Shown here: in pieces, positions 62,901-64,000 of the stretch
Numbering within the stretch: position 1 is the first letter of the stretch
How the letters are laid out: every line of letters starts with the position of its first letter
Assembly (NCBI GenBank): GCA_017427945.1
Contig: JAFRRT010000023.1
Location: forward strand, 1-64,000
Origin: Muribaculaceae bacterium
Lineage (GTDB): Bacteria; Bacteroidota; Bacteroidia; Bacteroidales; Muribaculaceae
Direction: 5' to 3'
DNA length: 64,000 nucleotides
Translations under genes and position numbers: made by a program
The notes under the pieces: generated by a model
What the model saw: only the letters and a program-made list of their open reading frames with translations
Told to the model about the DNA's origin: nothing
Databases searched by the model: none

Positions 62901-63535
62901 CCAATCACGAGATTTGTCATCCTTGTGCATGACTGGAACGCGTTGTCGCCGATGGTGGTCACTTGATCAGGGATGATTACCTCGGTCAGTTGACGGCACT
63001 TGAAAAAGAGATGGTGATTGATGATTCTCAGGTTCTTGGGCAGCGTGACAGTGGTCAACGCCATGCACTCGTTGAAGGCATAAACGCCGATGTCGGTCAC
63101 ATTGTCGGGCAAATCGATGCTCGTGAGTGCCGAACAACCGTCAAAAGCGTGTGCCCCGATGCTGGTAACATCAAACGGTATATCAATCTCGGTGAGGCTC
63201 GTGCAACCGGTAAAAGCCTCATCACCGATGGTTGTCACCATGCCAGGCAATTGCACGCTGGTCAGCCCTGTACAACCCTTAAAGGCACAATTGTCGATGG
63301 CAGCGACCTTGTAATTGTGGTTGTTTATGATGAGGTTGCCGGGAATGACGATATCGCCGCTGTAGGAGTTAAAACTTTCATCCTTATAGGTAACGCTCAA
63401 GGTGTTGGCGGCAATGCAATTGTAGTAGATACCATCAACCTCAACAGAGTATGGCGTAGCACTCAAGGAGGTACCTAACAGCAATACCGCCAGCAGTGCT
63501 GTCCTTAGAGGTGTGGTGAATGTCTTCTTCGTCAT
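59987..63535 (-). CDS. BspA-like leucine-rich-repeat protein with four modules and C-terminal dockerin doublet
   Basis: 1182 residues, signal peptide (LRTALLAVLLLGTSLSA). Four head-plus-LRR modules begin at roughly residues 34, 290, 510 and 765 (GIYYNC, GVYYIQL, GIYYIIT, KIYYLIT). Most arrays end in a CLATTPP-like strand. Near residues 1035-1075 an acidic helical insert (YYEDLIATIEEALGEVDDED, then IEELIEEWKDYISELMGD) interrupts the beta pattern. The C-terminus carries two dockerin-type repeats (DVNGDGEVNIADVNCVINAI, DANQDGEINIADINAIIDYI). It overlaps nothing; the next gene starts 16 nt after its stop. Confidence 0.88.
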   Translation of the reverse strand: MTKKTFTTPLRTALLAVLLLGTSLSATPYSVEVDGIYYNCIAANTLSVTYKDESFNSYSGDIVIPGNLIINNHNYKVAAIDNCAFKGCTGLTSVQLPGMVTTIGDEAFTGCTSLTEIDIPFDVTSIGAHAFDGCSALTSIDLPDNVTDIGVYAFNECMALTTVTLPKNLRIINHHLFFKCRQLTEVIIPDQVTTIGDNAFQSCTRMTNLVIGRNVNTIGNLAFRGCSALKDITCFKDAPPTWNGTDCFAEANYTQATLYVRLIRINLYHEATGWKKFQHVNEIPYEREDKGVYYIQLNWSGWTEWGVSFRDYSYNSYKGDVSIPSATGGGSPQGKVVKILHDAFRDCDSLTSVSMPGTIHTIERRAFLNCTALKELTISNGVTVIPDSAFTGCSSLTSLTLPNGLKSIGAAALDGCNMLETLNIGENVSNLTFDPRAFEGYTALKAINCYAMMPPVVTGEGFTQEQLANVVLYVQPSSLIDYKLDPYWGRFAHIESWTYDFCHNGIYYIITSPTEVAVSNHAPTGGSYTASTITIPEHATYAGDDYTVTAINKGAFINCPKVNTVNLPETVTAIGTQAFKGCSGLKSISFPKKVSVIDRQAFMGCTKLTSLTIPSHIYAVEDSAFYSCTGLTSLDLGASVTFIGNYAFAGCYNLPQVFIPSSVIAICGGAFQDCTNLKNVTIDMNHQGFSVDGDVFRDCYALSTITCLPLTPPELDNQRGGFTESLMETVSLMVPHSFVDAYRNADVWSEFANIQPLSYDIIDNKIYYLITGDNTVGVIHNGYTNGYSGVVEIPSAVYINDKSMKVTSIESYAFYGCIDLRKVTVPNTVTEIGTYAFYATDIYEVTLSKNITEIKEFTFASTSLSSITIPDKVTKIGDGAFFGCADLHDVVLPENLTTIGEGAFMSAGFLPGYLNINLPNTLTQLGNGAFLGSYVRNVTIPNSLDSIPPQAFAMCMKLQHVTIPNSIKKIGYLAFYANNSLRNVTIPNSVKYIDYGAFMWCDVLDNVYIGSGVEYIDEWAFGKLDESYYEDLIATIEEALGEVDDEDIEELIEEWKDYISELMGDIHPISSVTCMATTPPVLKNDGFAASYYSANLTVPQGSLTKYKNAENWKKFVHIITDNLTDVNGDGEVNIADVNCVINAIYNQDSSSSRFDANQDGEINIADINAIIDYILQGNMHPL

Positions 63536-63585
63536 AGTAATAGTATTGTTGTGTTATATGTTTCTCGCGTCATCAAGGCGGCACA

Positions 63586-64000
63586 TTAATGTACGCCGAC
63601 ACCACTGATGATTTCATTGATGATGGCATTGATGTCGGCGATGTTGACCTCGCCATCACCATTCACGTCGCCAATGACGCCCTCGCCATCCACAGGTATG
63701 CGGGTGTGACCGCCGTTGCCGCCCAAGATGACAATATCAATCACATTGTTGGCGTCTCCAATATTGATTTCACCGTCATGGTTCACGTCGGCAGGGCTGT
63801 AGTTTTCGGTTATGTCACCTATGATTTGGTAGAAATCCTTCCAATACAAGGCTGATTGATAGGCTCCGAGGGATTCTTGCGGGACATGAAGCGTTGCATG
63901 GTCATAATAGCCCATGTCATCAAACAAACCATAATCAATGCTGGGAGGTGTTACTGCTAAACATGCCACATTAGTCAGTTGGCTGCAGGAATAAAAGATA
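63586..64000 (-). CDS. BspA-like protein, C-terminal fragment with dockerin doublet
   Basis: The gene enters from the right edge, so only its last ~137 codons are seen. The frame is open to the window end (IFYSCSQLTNVACLAVTPPS), which is the end of an LRR_5 array. A short strand-helix segment (HVPQESLGAYQSALYWKDFY) follows, as at the ends of the neighbouring arrays. Two dockerin-type repeats close it (ADVNHDGEINIGDANNVIDI, GDVNGDGEVNIADINAIINE), separated by a Gly-rich linker. It is the most upstream visible member of the array and lies 50 nt before the next gene. Confidence 0.85.
   Translation of the reverse strand, partial: IFYSCSQLTNVACLAVTPPSIDYGLFDDMGYYDHATLHVPQESLGAYQSALYWKDFYQIIGDITENYSPADVNHDGEINIGDANNVIDIVILGGNGGHTRIPVDGEGVIGDVNGDGEVNIADINAIINEIISGVGVH

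Overview
The window looks like a chromosomal segment from a gut- or rumen-type Bacteroidales (Prevotella or Muribaculaceae-like). The reasons are: recurrent Bacteroidetes sigma-factor promoters (TTTG, 19-21 bp, TAnnTTTG), a fused SecDF, a SusD/RagB-type protein, BspA-type leucine-rich-repeat surface proteins, DUF3667 and GxxExxY families, a PduO-type adenosyltransferase, and no Shine-Dalgarno motifs. I saw no phage, integrase, transposase, CRISPR array or rRNA. Genus-level assignment is inference.

Layout. 1-7.4 kb: start of a secreted protein that runs off the left edge, a TonB-C-domain protein, an RluA-type pseudouridine synthase, xth, an AI-2E-type permease, miaA and a membrane-anchored patatin. 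7.7-15 kb: a secreted dockerin-tailed protein, a REP-like inverted repeat, rnhB, a polyprenyl synthase, polA with a degenerate proofreading domain, and tRNA-Pro(CGG). 15-22.3 kb: a reverse-type rubrerythrin and a 37-residue mini-rubredoxin, gapA, mscL, an orphan LuxR-type HTH, a metallophosphoesterase, a GH27 alpha-galactosidase and a DUF3667 protein. 22.4-31.7 kb: a KdsD-like isomerase, a TPR protein fused in frame to a glycerophosphodiester phosphodiesterase, ribH, the rimP-nusA-infB-folK block and an AraC regulator. 32-37.2 kb: two glycosyltransferases, tRNA-Arg(CCT) and secDF. 37.5-43.5 kb: a thioesterase, a DUF721 protein with recF, pgeF, a zinc metallopeptidase and a branching enzyme. 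43.7-46.7 kb: a SusD-like protein carrying an N-terminal dockerin pair. 46.7-53.1 kb: a U32 family protein, GxxExxY, mutS, a zinc-ribbon/FtsK-gamma/membrane protein, DUF2795 and a corrinoid adenosyltransferase. 53.1-53.56 kb: a repeat-rich intergenic stretch. 53.56-64 kb: four tandem BspA-like genes on the minus strand, three of them ending in dockerin-type repeats, the first running off the right edge.

Most of the centre is housekeeping: translation, DNA replication and repair, protein export, isoprenoid and flavin/folate synthesis, and glycogen. The accessory signal is at the cell surface: five proteins carry dockerin-type calcium-binding doublets, with no cohesin in the window. The intergenic DNA carries several short dispersed repeat families. 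One of these is a REP-like hairpin whose two variants differ by a compensatory base-pair change.

The most unusual items are the dockerin-SusD fusion, the detached FtsK-gamma domain in a zinc-ribbon membrane protein, the TPR-GDPD fusion, the exonuclease-dead DNA polymerase I, the REP-like hairpins, and the repeat-flanked GxxExxY gene. None of these is proven to be a new system from sequence reading alone.
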